61,124 nt of DNA from Halomicronema sp. CCY15110 (GCF_016888165.1 NZ_JACSWC010000260.1:1-61124), one strand, 5' to 3'; shown: positions 9,193-18,607, counted from the stretch's first letter. Numbers and translations are program-made. Notes: generated by a model from the sequence alone, not told the origin.

Positions 9193-10836
9193 TTAAGCGT
9201 TTGCCCCCAACCTTTTGAGGTCGTCGGCTTTGGTTAGTTCACCTTGCCGAATAGTGCGGTAACCAGCAACATATTCACCATTTTGATTAGGAAGGCTGAC
9301 TTGTTTGATTAGTCCTAACCCTGCTAGTTGGTTAAGCGCCCGCCGTACTTGTTCCTGTGCATCTTCTACTTGATCATCAACCATCCATTCTTCTACAAAG
9401 CGATCTAGGTTTTCAGAGGCAATCAAAACTCCTTCCCAATTATCTAATGCACGGTATACCGCAGCTTGTGATTTGCTGAGTTGAGCAATTATCCAAGACC
9501 GACTTGAGTGGCCAAGTTTAGTTTCCTTCATCCGCTCAGTTTTCTTGGATAAAATCCGTGTTGACTTCTTAGGAAGATATCCACCGTTTTCTTTAAGCCA
9601 TGCCTCTATTTCCTCTTGATGCTCCTCTCGCCAACCTTGAGTCAATTGACCAGTAAAAGCCGATGCTGTTAAAACATTGATTAGATCTTCAAGTTTTTGA
9701 CTTTCTTGTTCTTGAAATACAGTAAGTTTTTTAATTTCATCAACAATTCCTGCAAACTTATCCTGCAACTCGCATGGTGGCGTAGGAACTGGTATTTTCT
9801 TAATAGTTGGTGCATTTAAATTGGCTTGCGTCATGCTTTGACTACCACCAGTCAACAGAGCTTGTCCATAAGCCGATAAAAGAAAGCTTGTGAGAAATTG
9901 ATGATTTATGGCCTCAGACAAACCAAATTCAATTAAATAGGCTCCAGCTACACAGGGTTCCTCTGAGCCAGAGAAAAGTGCAACTGGTCCAATTGTCCCG
10001 CTGCGACTTATCAATAAAGTACCTGGTTGTAAGCAATGCTGTTCTAATTCATCTATACTCAACTCCATGGAAGGCGACTCCCACCAACGTAGTGAGCCAT
10101 CTCCTTCCATATCCGTTGTCCTTAAGATTCTAGCCCCAATCTCTGAATATTCTCTGTCAGGAAACCGTGGTCCATACTTACTATAAGAAACGAAATCACC
10201 AAACTTCTTAGTCCCCCATCTTTCTGCATAATCTCGGGGATTACCAAACATCTCCCAAAATAATAAAGAGGGAATTTCTTTAAGTTCTTCAATTATTTTC
10301 AATCTTTGCAGACGCAAATCATGAGCTTTCTCAAGTATTTCAACTATATATCTTTGCTCGGGAATTGTAGGCAAGGGAAAAGGTGATCGAGCCAAGAAAT
10401 CTGCTGGCACTCGCTGTTGTCCCGCTGACCCTACAAAAGATGATTTTGCTCGTGCTCTAAAAGATGCTTGACGAATAAAATAAAAAACGAACTCGGGAAT
10501 CACTTGATCTGAACAACGGATCACATGAAATTCAGTTGAACCAAATCCGACTCCATCCGCTAAATCTCGTGCTATTGCGGCCTTTCCATTTTCCATAGAT
10601 GGTGTTATTTTGGCAAATAGAACATCATTTACTTGGAAAGGAGTAAATCCTTTTTTGATTTCGCCATAAGCTCTTTCTTGTTTCTCTAAAATCTCTCCAT
10701 GAATTTCATCAACAGAAGACATCGGAACAAATGAAACACGAGTTTCGTCTTCGAGAATTGTGGAGCTTGGTAGTCGTGGATTAATGTCACATACTTCGCC
10801 AAGACGAACATACTGATAATTAGAAAAAAAAGCCAT
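9193..10836 (-). CDS. hsdS: Type I restriction specificity subunit HsdS with C-terminal winged-helix extension
   Basis: HsdS selects the target sequence for the HsdR2M2S complex. Two target recognition domains can be seen at about 10-160 and 200-370. Each is followed by the conserved helical spacer: IPEQRYIVEILEKAHDLRLQRL near 157, and LQDKFAGIVDEIKKLTVFQ near 355. An unusual extension of about 110 residues follows, predicted to be winged helix (LSKSQAAVYRALDNWEGV and onward). This makes the protein about 547 residues, longer than typical HsdS. I chose ATG 10836; a TTG at 10845 overlapping the hsdM stop would add three residues. Confidence 0.88.
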   Translation of the reverse strand: MAFFSNYQYVRLGEVCDINPRLPSSTILEDETRVSFVPMSSVDEIHGEILEKQERAYGEIKKGFTPFQVNDVLFAKITPSMENGKAAIARDLADGVGFGSTEFHVIRCSDQVIPEFVFYFIRQASFRARAKSSFVGSAGQQRVPADFLARSPFPLPTIPEQRYIVEILEKAHDLRLQRLKIIEELKEIPSLLFWEMFGNPRDYAERWGTKKFGDFVSYSKYGPRFPDREYSEIGARILRTTDMEGDGSLRWWESPSMELSIDELEQHCLQPGTLLISRSGTIGPVALFSGSEEPCVAGAYLIEFGLSEAINHQFLTSFLLSAYGQALLTGGSQSMTQANLNAPTIKKIPVPTPPCELQDKFAGIVDEIKKLTVFQEQESQKLEDLINVLTASAFTGQLTQGWREEHQEEIEAWLKENGGYLPKKSTRILSKKTERMKETKLGHSSRSWIIAQLSKSQAAVYRALDNWEGVLIASENLDRFVEEWMVDDQVEDAQEQVRRALNQLAGLGLIKQVSLPNQNGEYVAGYRTIRQGELTKADDLKRLGANA

Positions 10837-10841
10837 GTAAC

Positions 10842-13412
10842 TCAATCCACCATTCCCAAGAGGCGATCCAATCCTTCCATTAATTGGGCTTCTCGACTTT
10901 TAAGATTACGAAGTATTTCAGACACACTTTTGTCACTAATAATAGACTCAAAATTGAAAGGCTTATATTGACCTGAAGAAAGATTCCATGCACGAGATTC
11001 GATACAATCAGGGTCTAGTAAATCATCGTTAAGGTTTCCTTTCTTATCATAAAGATTGATATCGGCAAGATATTCAAGGCGAGGACTTCCTTGATCGTCG
11101 TGACTTCCCTTGATCTTGCCATCTTCACTTTCCCAATCTGGATCTTCAGCATATACTCGTACCAGAGCAACCCAATGCTTTGCTTCTTTTAACTTTGCCT
11201 GGTACTTAATGTATTGCAGACTTTGCAACATCGCGTCATAGCCATCCAACCGCGCATATTGCCGTGCAATCTCACCGATTTCTTCTACAACTTTAGTTTC
11301 ATCAAAATCCTCAGCCTCAACCGATTCATTGGAGAGAAGCTGTTCCTTTAGGATCCTGGTAATGCTATCAGAAGCATTTCTATAAGCTTTTTGAAAGAGT
11401 TGATAGGCAACTTTCTCTTCCGTATCAAAAAGCTCCTTATGACTTTCACACATCCGGCGAAAACTAGCGGCAGCTTTCTTTAGAGCTTTATCAATAACAG
11501 TCTCAAAGTTAGACGATTTAGAAGACTTACTCTTATTAAGTTCTTCACTAACAACTTTACTGACTATAGCCTGGGCAAAAGCCTCAAGCTTCGGCTGCTG
11601 TTCATCGTGAATTTGCTCGTATGCCTCTTCAGGATCACGCGGCAATTCAGCAAATAGCTCATGAATAGCCGCCACTCGATCTTTCCAGTTCACTACCTCC
11701 TGATTATCTGAAAAGATCTTTAAGGTTTCGTCATCTACCATGCGCCAGCGCTCGGTCCAGTAATCAGGTTGAAAATAATCTAGTTCTTCGTATTCCGGAT
11801 TATGCCGCTGCTGATATTTCTCAAGCATGTCCCATAGATCATTATCCTGACCCCTTCGTTCATTTCGCTTAGCATCTAGCGAATAAGCCTCCTCCTCTAC
11901 TTCATAGAACCAAACCTTATCGGTGCGGGGCTGATCTAGAGGTTTCCATTGACGGCGCTCATCCTTTGGCGTCTCCTTTTGGAATACCAGAATAGAGGTT
12001 TTAACTCCTGTGTAGGGCTGGAAGACACCTGCCGGTAGAGAGATTACTGCTTCGACCCGATGTTCAGTTAACAACTCCCGACGCAGCCGTACATGTGCAT
12101 CAGTATTACCAAATAGTACTCCTTCGGGAACAATGACTGCACAGCGGCCACCAACAGTTAATAAGTCCAACATCCGCCAGACAAACAAGAGTTCACTTTT
12201 ATTCGTAATCGCTTGTTTAGCTTTTATCCCCTTATTCCCAGCTCTTGGAAAAAGGGTGATATCCAGGCTATTAGTATCAACTCTGCCAGTAAAAGGTGGA
12301 TTGGCTAGGACCACATTATAACTTTCAGATTTCAAGAGTTTTTTGAGTGGATCTTGCTTCTGTTTTGCATTCTTTTCACCAGCATTCTCATTTTGATTGG
12401 TTCTTTCATTTTGATTGGTTCTTTCATTTTGAAGCTCATAAGTATCATTGTGAGCTTCACTATCATTGCTGTTTAAAGGTTTTCCCAGGCTATCTCGCTG
12501 GTAAATATAAGGACTTTCGACGCCATGTAGAATCATATTCATCCAGCCGATTCGCACCATAGTGCGATCATTATCAAGACCGACGTAGTACTGGCCATCA
12601 AAAACCGCTTCATAAGTTTCAGGTGTAGCAACCAACTGATCACCATCGGCTCGGTGAACGGTACCATCCCACTCAACCCTTAGCAACTCCGAGGTTGTGT
12701 GTCTGGCAAGAATATGAGTCAGACTAGAAAATAGAAAACCTGCTGTCCCTGCTGCCGGGTCAATAATACGCTCGCCCGGTTCTGGATCAAGCATTTGCAC
12801 CATGCAGCGGATAATATGACGAGGAGTGCGAAACTGACCGTTTTTGCCTGCTGTAGCAATCTCCGATAGCAAGTACTCAAAGGTATCGCCCATAACATCG
12901 GTAGATGAACTCTGGTCATCCACATGGGCAAACAACTGGTTGATCAGGTCAATTGCCTGCTGGAGAATTGCTCCCTTATTAGGATCAAGCTGAAAGTAGG
13001 CGTCGCTCATGCGGTTGCCGATTACATTTATCCCGTCCTCAGGCGCTTCGCCAACATCCTGGGATAACTCAGCTTCTTTCTCAGAGGTTTGCCCAGCAGC
13101 CAGATGCTTCTCCAGATTCCGCAACCACGGAAACACCACATCAATAAGATGCTGGGGCGTCTTGTCTTGCTCAATGTAGCTCCAGCGACACTGGCTGTAG
13201 TCAACCTCGACTTCCTTCCCATCCTGTACCTCCGTACCTTTGTAGATGGAAGGACTACCCTTGCTGACCCGTTCATGATCAATGGCTTCTAGCCGTTTCA
13301 GAAACAGCAAGTAGGTGATCTGCTCGACAGCCACTAGAGGGTTGGTAATACCAGCGCTCCAGAACAGATTCCAAAGCTTGTCAACATTTCTCTTGATGTG
13401 CGGTGCGAGCAT
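10842..13412 (-). CDS. hsdM: Type I restriction N6-adenine methyltransferase HsdM, long form
   Basis: At 856 residues this is longer than classical HsdM (about 500). The helical HsdM N-domain (1-180) is followed by SAM motif I DPAAGTAGFLF near 218 and catalytic NPPFTGR near 370. A helical C-terminal region of about 300 residues resembles the long HsdM forms. Between motifs, near residues 328-341, is a repeated Asn/Glu/Arg/Thr/Gln stretch encoded by an 18-bp tandem repeat at 12389-12431. It sits in a linker and its copy number can change without breaking frame. The protein methylates host sites and is required for both modification and restriction. The stop overlaps the alternative TTG start of hsdS. 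Confidence 0.92.
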   Translation of the reverse strand: MLAPHIKRNVDKLWNLFWSAGITNPLVAVEQITYLLFLKRLEAIDHERVSKGSPSIYKGTEVQDGKEVEVDYSQCRWSYIEQDKTPQHLIDVVFPWLRNLEKHLAAGQTSEKEAELSQDVGEAPEDGINVIGNRMSDAYFQLDPNKGAILQQAIDLINQLFAHVDDQSSSTDVMGDTFEYLLSEIATAGKNGQFRTPRHIIRCMVQMLDPEPGERIIDPAAGTAGFLFSSLTHILARHTTSELLRVEWDGTVHRADGDQLVATPETYEAVFDGQYYVGLDNDRTMVRIGWMNMILHGVESPYIYQRDSLGKPLNSNDSEAHNDTYELQNERTNQNERTNQNENAGEKNAKQKQDPLKKLLKSESYNVVLANPPFTGRVDTNSLDITLFPRAGNKGIKAKQAITNKSELLFVWRMLDLLTVGGRCAVIVPEGVLFGNTDAHVRLRRELLTEHRVEAVISLPAGVFQPYTGVKTSILVFQKETPKDERRQWKPLDQPRTDKVWFYEVEEEAYSLDAKRNERRGQDNDLWDMLEKYQQRHNPEYEELDYFQPDYWTERWRMVDDETLKIFSDNQEVVNWKDRVAAIHELFAELPRDPEEAYEQIHDEQQPKLEAFAQAIVSKVVSEELNKSKSSKSSNFETVIDKALKKAAASFRRMCESHKELFDTEEKVAYQLFQKAYRNASDSITRILKEQLLSNESVEAEDFDETKVVEEIGEIARQYARLDGYDAMLQSLQYIKYQAKLKEAKHWVALVRVYAEDPDWESEDGKIKGSHDDQGSPRLEYLADINLYDKKGNLNDDLLDPDCIESRAWNLSSGQYKPFNFESIISDKSVSEILRNLKSREAQLMEGLDRLLGMVD

Positions 13413-13429
13413 AGGTCACTTCTAAACGG

Positions 13430-16180
13430 TTAAGCAGCTTCATCCACTAAGCCATTGGCAAAGTTGATGATCTCATCAATGTCTTCAGAGGTAAATAGGT
13501 TTTCGACCTTACCCAGCCTCGAAAGCGGGGGACGGGTAAGCTGATTGCGGGTGAGCTTATGACGTTGGAGCACGGCAGTACGAATTGCTCGGAGGAAGTT
13601 AATTTGACTAGCGCTCATATAACCATGTTCAGCCACAAATCGATCAAACGCTTCTTGAATCTTTTCCTCTGGGCTCGGCAACTTGACGATATCTAGAATG
13701 TGCTGCAGGAAGTCCGGCAAAGTCGCGGAGGGCTGCCGATACAGGTTGCGTAAAATGTCTTCGGTAACAAATAGATCGGCCTGGTTAAGGGCTTTGGCGA
13801 TTTCCTCACTATCTCTATCGTCTAAGGGCTCACCCCGCTTTAGCTTAATCAAAGCCGGGAGGTTGCCTGCTAGACCGCGTACCCAGGTTTCTACCTGTTC
13901 TCGGTAACTGTCAGCAAAAGCCCCTTCCCCTTTGGGGCCGTAGATGATCCAGCGACGGCTAGCAATTTGGTCTGGCAAGTTTATTTCAATAACCTGGCTA
14001 CGTTCTCGCTGGCGGAAGCGCATCAGCGGAGCAAAGGTTTCTTGCAGCATATCGAGACGGTCGAGGTCGAGGTGCGTCCAAAATCCATCGCTAAGAACCC
14101 AGGCCCGTTGCGCAGCGACAGCTTTGACCTCTTCAATGTTGTTGGCCAAGCTGGCAACGGCTTCACATGCCTTTTCAGCTAGATCGTCAATTTCTGAATC
14201 ATTACCCGCTAACCAGGCGACAGCGATACGCTCTACGGCAACGCGGAACTGAAGTTCAGAGAGTGATGCCGTCCAGGCGTAGCGCATCAGTGGGGCAATG
14301 GTTTGGTGTAACCCCTGTTCCACCTCAGGAGCCGGTTCCGGCCACTCTTGAACCAGATGGCTGATCTCTTCTCGATGGGGACGAACGTTGACATTGTCTA
14401 AAGGCAATTGGCTTAACATGCCCTGCAAGTGCCGAGTGACCCGTTTATCCTTGGGATCTCTAGCCCGCAATAAAGCCTGCTTCTCTAGCCGTAAGCGAAA
14501 CAACCGCACAGGTAAAGGCTCAGTAGCGTGAACAGTTTCCCCTTCTGGGTTGAGCTGGAAATACTCAAAGTTGTTCCAACAGTCGATGATCAGAAAGTTT
14601 CTCTTCGGTTCATCAGTTTTAGGATCAGTGTAGAGACGAGTTCCCCGACCAATCATTTGCCAGAACTTCACCCGGCTGTAGACAGGCTTAGCAAACATCA
14701 AATTTTGAATTGCAGGGACATCAATACCGGTGTCCAACATATCTACAGAAATCGCGATGCGGGGCATATCCTTAAACTTGAAGTCTTCTAGGGTTTCTTC
14801 CGCCCGCTCCATGTGGCTATCGATAATTTCAGCTAATCCCCGGCGTTGATAATTAGGAAACAGCTTGTTAAAGCTCTGATAGAGACGCTTAGCGTGGTCA
14901 TGGCTGATGGCGAAGATAATGCTTTTGACCGGTAGGCCCAACACATCTTTGCGGCACTTATCCATAAACTCGCGGACCAAGGCATCGGTTGTACCGACGT
15001 TCGTGACCTTCTTCTCAATATCTGTTCCTTCAAAATCAAGCTCTTCCAGGTCGATACCCTGCTCAACTAGCTTCTGCTGAAGCGCAGGAGGCAGTTGTTC
15101 ACCATGAATACCACCAACTTGAAAGCTGGTTTGGGAATGAAGCACTCGATAGGGTACTAGATGCCTTTCTTCAACAGCTTGCTCGTAGGAGTAATAGAAG
15201 GTTGGAATACCATCCTCACAACCAAACAGCTCAAAAGTGTTGTGGTCAATAAAATCGGTTGGTGTTGCTGTCAACCCTAGATGCAGTGCATCGAAGTACT
15301 CAAAAATTTCCTTGTACCGGTTATAAATAGACCGGTGACTCTCATCGGCAATGATCAGGTCGTAGAACCCTGGAGACAAGGCGCGATAACTCCGAACCAT
15401 GCTGGGGTAGGTCGCGACATGAATACGGGTGCCGATGGGTATCTCTCCCCCCTCGATTCGAGCTTGACTTTCATGGGGTAAGTGTTCCTTAATGGCACTC
15501 ATTGCCTGGCGAACCAGTTCCCGACGGTCAGCCAAAAACAGAATGCGCTGCGCCCGCTTAGCACGTAGCAAGATATCCATAACCGAAATTACGGTACGAG
15601 TCTTACCCGTACCCGTCGCCATGACTAAAAGGAACTTACGGCGTGCATCCTCTATAGCCTCTGTAACTCGCCGGATGCCTTCAGTTTGGTAAAGGCGACC
15701 TCCACCTCCTGCAATTTCAGGATTTAGCTTTACTTGGGCAAGAGGGATGCCGTAGCGTTTTTGATGTAGAAGACGCTCTAAGTCCTCACGGGTAAAGAAT
15801 CCGCTGATGGTACGCAAAGGGTAGCGGTCTCGGTCCCAAAATAGAATCTCTTGCCCATTCGTCAGGAAAATGAAGGGGGGATCAATATTTAAGTCCTGCT
15901 TAATTTGGTTAGCGTAGTCCTCTGCCTGTCGCTTCCCTACCAGGGGGTCTCGGTCAACCCGCTTGGCTTCTACAACGGCTATAGGGTTTCCGTCTTTGCC
16001 CAGTAAAACGTAGTCGGCAAAACCTATCTGGTTGGCGTAATCTGCCGGTTTTTCCTTGGTACTGCCTGATACTCCAACTCGAAACTCTGAAAGAGCTTTG
16101 CGATCATTGTTTCCCCAACCAGCGGCTGCAAGCTGGCTGTCAATATATTGCTTACGGGTTTGTGCTTCAGATAGCGCCAT
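13430..16180 (-). CDS. hsdR: Type I restriction endonuclease/translocase HsdR
   Basis: HsdR is the motor and nuclease subunit. The N-terminus carries a PD-(D/E)XK nuclease: ADYVLLGKDG near 50 and VVEAKR near 66. The superfamily 2 helicase follows, with Walker A MATGTGKT near 186, DESHRS near 290, and motif VI MIGRGTRL near 520. The C-terminal HsdM-binding region is helical. I chose ATG 16180 (Met-Ala-Leu-Ser-Glu) over an upstream TTG at 16204 because it matches the usual start of the family. It is the first gene of a five-gene minus-strand operon (hsdR, hsdM, hsdS, ATPase, HNH); only 17 nt separate it from hsdM. All motifs appear intact, so the system is probably functional. Confidence 0.92.
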   Translation of the reverse strand: MALSEAQTRKQYIDSQLAAAGWGNNDRKALSEFRVGVSGSTKEKPADYANQIGFADYVLLGKDGNPIAVVEAKRVDRDPLVGKRQAEDYANQIKQDLNIDPPFIFLTNGQEILFWDRDRYPLRTISGFFTREDLERLLHQKRYGIPLAQVKLNPEIAGGGGRLYQTEGIRRVTEAIEDARRKFLLVMATGTGKTRTVISVMDILLRAKRAQRILFLADRRELVRQAMSAIKEHLPHESQARIEGGEIPIGTRIHVATYPSMVRSYRALSPGFYDLIIADESHRSIYNRYKEIFEYFDALHLGLTATPTDFIDHNTFELFGCEDGIPTFYYSYEQAVEERHLVPYRVLHSQTSFQVGGIHGEQLPPALQQKLVEQGIDLEELDFEGTDIEKKVTNVGTTDALVREFMDKCRKDVLGLPVKSIIFAISHDHAKRLYQSFNKLFPNYQRRGLAEIIDSHMERAEETLEDFKFKDMPRIAISVDMLDTGIDVPAIQNLMFAKPVYSRVKFWQMIGRGTRLYTDPKTDEPKRNFLIIDCWNNFEYFQLNPEGETVHATEPLPVRLFRLRLEKQALLRARDPKDKRVTRHLQGMLSQLPLDNVNVRPHREEISHLVQEWPEPAPEVEQGLHQTIAPLMRYAWTASLSELQFRVAVERIAVAWLAGNDSEIDDLAEKACEAVASLANNIEEVKAVAAQRAWVLSDGFWTHLDLDRLDMLQETFAPLMRFRQRERSQVIEINLPDQIASRRWIIYGPKGEGAFADSYREQVETWVRGLAGNLPALIKLKRGEPLDDRDSEEIAKALNQADLFVTEDILRNLYRQPSATLPDFLQHILDIVKLPSPEEKIQEAFDRFVAEHGYMSASQINFLRAIRTAVLQRHKLTRNQLTRPPLSRLGKVENLFTSEDIDEIINFANGLVDEAA

Positions 16181-16339
16181 AGCTGGATATTTTCTTGCTC
16201 GCAATTGTAATCAATATGGAGCTGAGGTACTGCCTTTGACCCTATACAGGTCGCTATATCCAGGATGCCCTGAATGATGAAAATGAGAGGCAATCTCCAA
16301 CTACGGTTTATCTAGCCTTTTCAAGCCAGCATTTTTGGA

Positions 16340-16383
16340 GAAACCGGATTCCTGGAGTGCTACCTTTCCAGGAATCTGGTTTC
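16340..16383. terminator. Strong hairpin at the edge of the restriction block
   Basis: Two 17-bp arms (16340-16356 and 16367-16383) pair with one mismatch around a 10-base loop. The hairpin lies just beyond the stop of the minus-strand gene 16390-16674 and about 160 bp above hsdR, so it may end transcription of the former and insulate the latter. No long T-run follows in either direction, so it may instead be a dispersed cyanobacterial repeat or a scar of the insertion. Confidence 0.5.
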
Positions 16384-16389
16384 ATTTTC

Positions 16390-16674
16390 TTAACCCAACT
16401 GCCGATCGCGCCTCAACAAGCTAAACACCTCACCCTGCTCTGGCGTAATCAAAATCCCCGACTCCGGAACCGTAATCATCTGGCTCCACGTCGCCTGCTC
16501 CGCATACTGGAGCTTGTGCAACGTATGGATGACAGACCGCACCCCCTCCGGTGAACCAATCACCAGATGCAACAACCGCTCCCGCTCCGGCTGAGACTGC
16601 GTATTCGCAAGCAACAGCGGACTCGCCGCCGCCCGTTGACGGGCCGACGACGCCAAAAATGGCAAACACAACAT
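16390..16674 (-). CDS. Small protein of unknown function
   Basis: This ORF encodes 94 residues from ATG 16674, preceded at 9 nt by a ggaggaaa ribosome binding site (complement of 16682-16689). That RBS decides this start over a TTG at 16707. The N-terminal 25 residues are hydrophobic/Ala-rich and could be a weak signal or a helix. The rest (HLVIGSPEGVRSVIHTLHKL near 42) reads like a compact alpha/beta domain. I do not recognise the family. It stands apart from the hsd operon, probably belongs to the plasmid backbone, and flanks the right edge of the inserted block. Confidence 0.6.
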   Translation of the reverse strand: MLCLPFLASSARQRAAASPLLLANTQSQPERERLLHLVIGSPEGVRSVIHTLHKLQYAEQATWSQMITVPESGILITPEQGEVFSLLRRDRQLG

Positions 16675-17043
16675 AATCGGGTTTCCTCCGAAGAAACGAA
16701 TGGGCAAGGAAACCCAAAAATCTGGCCGCCCCAGACGTATCGCAGTTCGGGACGGCCTAGAATACCTCTAGCCTCCGAGACAGCTTATCCCTGTCTTAGG
16801 GGTTAGCCGCTGGTTGGAGGGCCTAATCTCCTTCCAGTGGCGCATGACCAAATTTTTGGGAAATCAAGCTGCCCGCAGACAGCTCTAAGTTTGAAATCTA
16901 ACCCATCCTGATCGCTCAAGCAAGTCAAAATCGCTACAGAGTTGATCGCCGTCGTGAACCTTAACACTGCCAGCCAGTCAGCAAAGCAAACAGCCCTCAC
17001 TCCTGAGTTGTCACCCGGCACAAGGCTGCATTCAACCACCACA
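16675..17043. other. Intergenic region without a clear gene
   Basis: No convincing coding sequence was found. A minus-strand frame (16803-17294) is open here, but its upstream half is simply the translation of the 21-bp repeats. The region carries the RBS of the gene at 16390-16674 and presumably its promoter. Confidence 0.4.
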
Positions 17044-17295
17044 CCTTTGCTGTGTCGCCGCCCACCCTTCCTGTCAGTCGCCACACCTTTCGTGTCAGCC
17101 CGTGGTCCTTTGCTGCGATCGCACAACCCTTTGCGGTCATGGCTCAATGCTTGAGTGCGATCACGCCATCCTTTCCTGCAACTGCTCAACCCAAGCGATC
17201 GCGACGTTACACCTTTGCTGCAACTGCTCAATTGCTTCCTGCATCTATGCAACCCTTTCCTGCCATAGAGCAATCTCGACTCTACACCCGCCACA
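17044..17295. repeat. Tandem 21-bp degenerate repeats, about 12 copies
   Basis: Units start every 21 bp at 17044, 17065, 17086, 17107, 17128, 17149, 17170, 17191, 17212, 17233, 17254 and 17275. The better copies begin cctttgctg or cctttcctg and often end in a gctcaa or atcgcac-like stretch; 17149, 17191 and 17275 are weak. The period is a multiple of three. Both strands stay open across the array, and the minus strand would read a heptapeptide repeat with the core Arg-Lys-Gly. Iterons of a replication origin (commonly 17-22 bp) are one possible reading, because no Rep gene or other origin was seen. A coding heptad repeat is the other, but no good start or RBS supports it. Confidence 0.75.
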
Positions 17296-17651
17296 CTTTG
17301 ATCCGCTCAATACACACCGTTACTACCATTGCCATCACTTAATGATGTAACCCTGGCTTCAAACCTGCGAGTCCACCCTCACAGCCAACCCACCTAACAT
17401 TCATCTCAACTTCATTCAAACCGTGGGTTTCTGGTCACACTCTTTGCAATTAAAGCAGCGATCGCCCTGCAACCCTGGGCAATCTGGCAATAGCCGAGAC
17501 AAACAGACGCTTCACCCCTAATCGTCGTCTCATCCAGCCTGATCTGAATCCTTTCGTCACTCCCCCAAACTTTGCTATCGCTCCTGAACTTCATTCAGGC
17601 AGGCTTTTCGATCCTGTTCATTTATTCAATTACTCGCAGAGGTGTATCACC
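17296..17651. other. Leader region of the conjugation block, no gene seen
   Basis: No gene was seen on either strand. The last 15 bases contain cagaggtg about 8 nt before ATG 17652, a usable ribosome binding site. A promoter for the rightward operon is expected here, but no -35/-10 pair was clear enough to call. Confidence 0.4.
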
Positions 17652-18026
17652 ATGCCTGTTGTCAATATCACGCGCCGTTTGCCCGTTAAAACCATCAGTG
17701 CCGACATCGATTCCCTGAACGGCCTCGGCACCGTCAACAATTATCTCCCCGTCCGCAGCGATGCCGCTCCCGAAGCGCTCAGAACTAGCTTTACTACCAT
17801 GCAAGCCATGCAGCAAAAAGAAACTGAACTACAAGCAATGCTAAAAGCCGCTGCCGATGCCGCCCGTCAAGCCGAATGGGACTTCCATAATGGCGTGTTG
17901 GGCATGAAAGAAGCCGTTCGCGCCCAGTTTGGCCCCGATAGCAACGAAGCCCAAGCGATCGGCTACAAGAAAAAGTCCGAATATAGGCGTCCTCGTCGGA
18001 TGCCCAAAACAGCAGAAGCCATGTAA
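17652..18026 (+). CDS. Small helical protein of unknown function at the head of the conjugation block
   Basis: This ORF encodes 124 residues. The N-terminal third is mixed. Residues 45-85 form an Ala/Gln-rich helix or coiled coil (TTMQAMQQKETELQAMLK). The C-terminus is basic (GYKKKSEYRRPRR near 105), suggesting nucleic-acid or membrane contact. It has a good RBS and is followed by a terminator at 18050-18082, so it is probably its own transcript with variable read-through into the secretion genes. The C-terminal motif FGPDSNEAQAIGYKKKSEY looks like a conserved cyanobacterial family of unknown function, but I cannot name it. Confidence 0.7.
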   Translation: MPVVNITRRLPVKTISADIDSLNGLGTVNNYLPVRSDAAPEALRTSFTTMQAMQQKETELQAMLKAAADAARQAEWDFHNGVLGMKEAVRAQFGPDSNEAQAIGYKKKSEYRRPRRMPKTAEAM

Positions 18027-18049
18027 ACCGTTTGGACAATTGAATTCTC

Positions 18050-18082
18050 AAGGCTCGTGAGCATCGCTGACGGGCCTTTTTT
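18050..18082 (+). terminator. Rho-independent terminator or attenuator before the T4SS genes
   Basis: Arms aaggctcgt (18050-18058) and acgggcctt (18070-18078) pair with one G-T wobble and run into a six-T tract. It lies between the 124-residue protein and the first secretion gene, directly before that gene's ATG, so it may limit read-through into the conjugation operon. Confidence 0.65.
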
Positions 18083-18083
18083 A

Positions 18084-18578
18084 ATGGACACTTGCCCAGG
18101 CTCAAGGGTCAGCCCAGCAGTCCTGATGACCGCCACCGTCATGGGCTTGATCGCGATCGCCTTTGGCCTGCTCAACCGCAGTGCTCAATCCGTTGCCGGA
18201 TTTGGGTTGCCCATCCAGGGCTGGCACCTGGCCAGTGTGGTGATTGCCGTTTCAGCAGTGGCGGGGATGGGAGCCATTGATCCGGTTTCTGCCCAGATGT
18301 TTAACAACCTGGAAACCGCCGTGAATGATGCCATCAACAACACGGGCGGCACCACGATCGCGCCGGAGACCATCACCACGATTTTCAATATCTTCCGCAT
18401 CCTGATCGTCCTGGCCTTCCTGATTGGGGTAGTGATTGTCTTCACCCAGGCGACGCGGGGCGGCGACTGGCAGCCGATTGCCAACCTGCTCGCCATTGGC
18501 GTAGCTTTCGTCATCGGCGTTGAGGTGATCTCCACGCTGATTATTGGCGGCGGTGGTGGAGCCGGTGCCGGTGGTTAA
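18084..18578 (+). CDS. VirB2-like pilin candidate
   Basis: The product has 164 residues and three hydrophobic segments. A long signal-like N-terminus (about 15-70) ends in Ala-Gln before MFNNLETAVND. Two membrane spans at about 103-123 and 133-155 are joined by a short polar loop (TRGGDWQP), and the protein ends in a Gly-rich tail. A long leader plus two closely spaced spans with a short loop is the layout of VirB2/TrbC pilins, and the gene lies directly before the VirB3-VirB4 gene. The start is uncertain: GTG 18057, ATG 18084 and ATG 18126 are all possible, and none has a strong RBS. Family assignment rests on topology and position rather than a motif. Confidence 0.6.
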   Translation: MDTCPGSRVSPAVLMTATVMGLIAIAFGLLNRSAQSVAGFGLPIQGWHLASVVIAVSAVAGMGAIDPVSAQMFNNLETAVNDAINNTGGTTIAPETITTIFNIFRILIVLAFLIGVVIVFTQATRGGDWQPIANLLAIGVAFVIGVEVISTLIIGGGGGAGAGG

Positions 18579-18607
18579 TGACGCCCTGTTGATTTGCAGT
18601 TGAACCT

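Noticed and set aside
16803-17294. Minus-strand frame of 163 codons with Arg-Lys-Gly heptads
   Set aside because: Its regularity is the direct translation of the 21-bp DNA repeats, it begins at a GTG without a clear RBS, and the plus strand is equally open. Kept only as an alternative in the repeat entry.
17044-17295. CRISPR array
   Set aside because: The units are contiguous with no spacers, are only 21 bp, and are too degenerate. No cas genes were seen.
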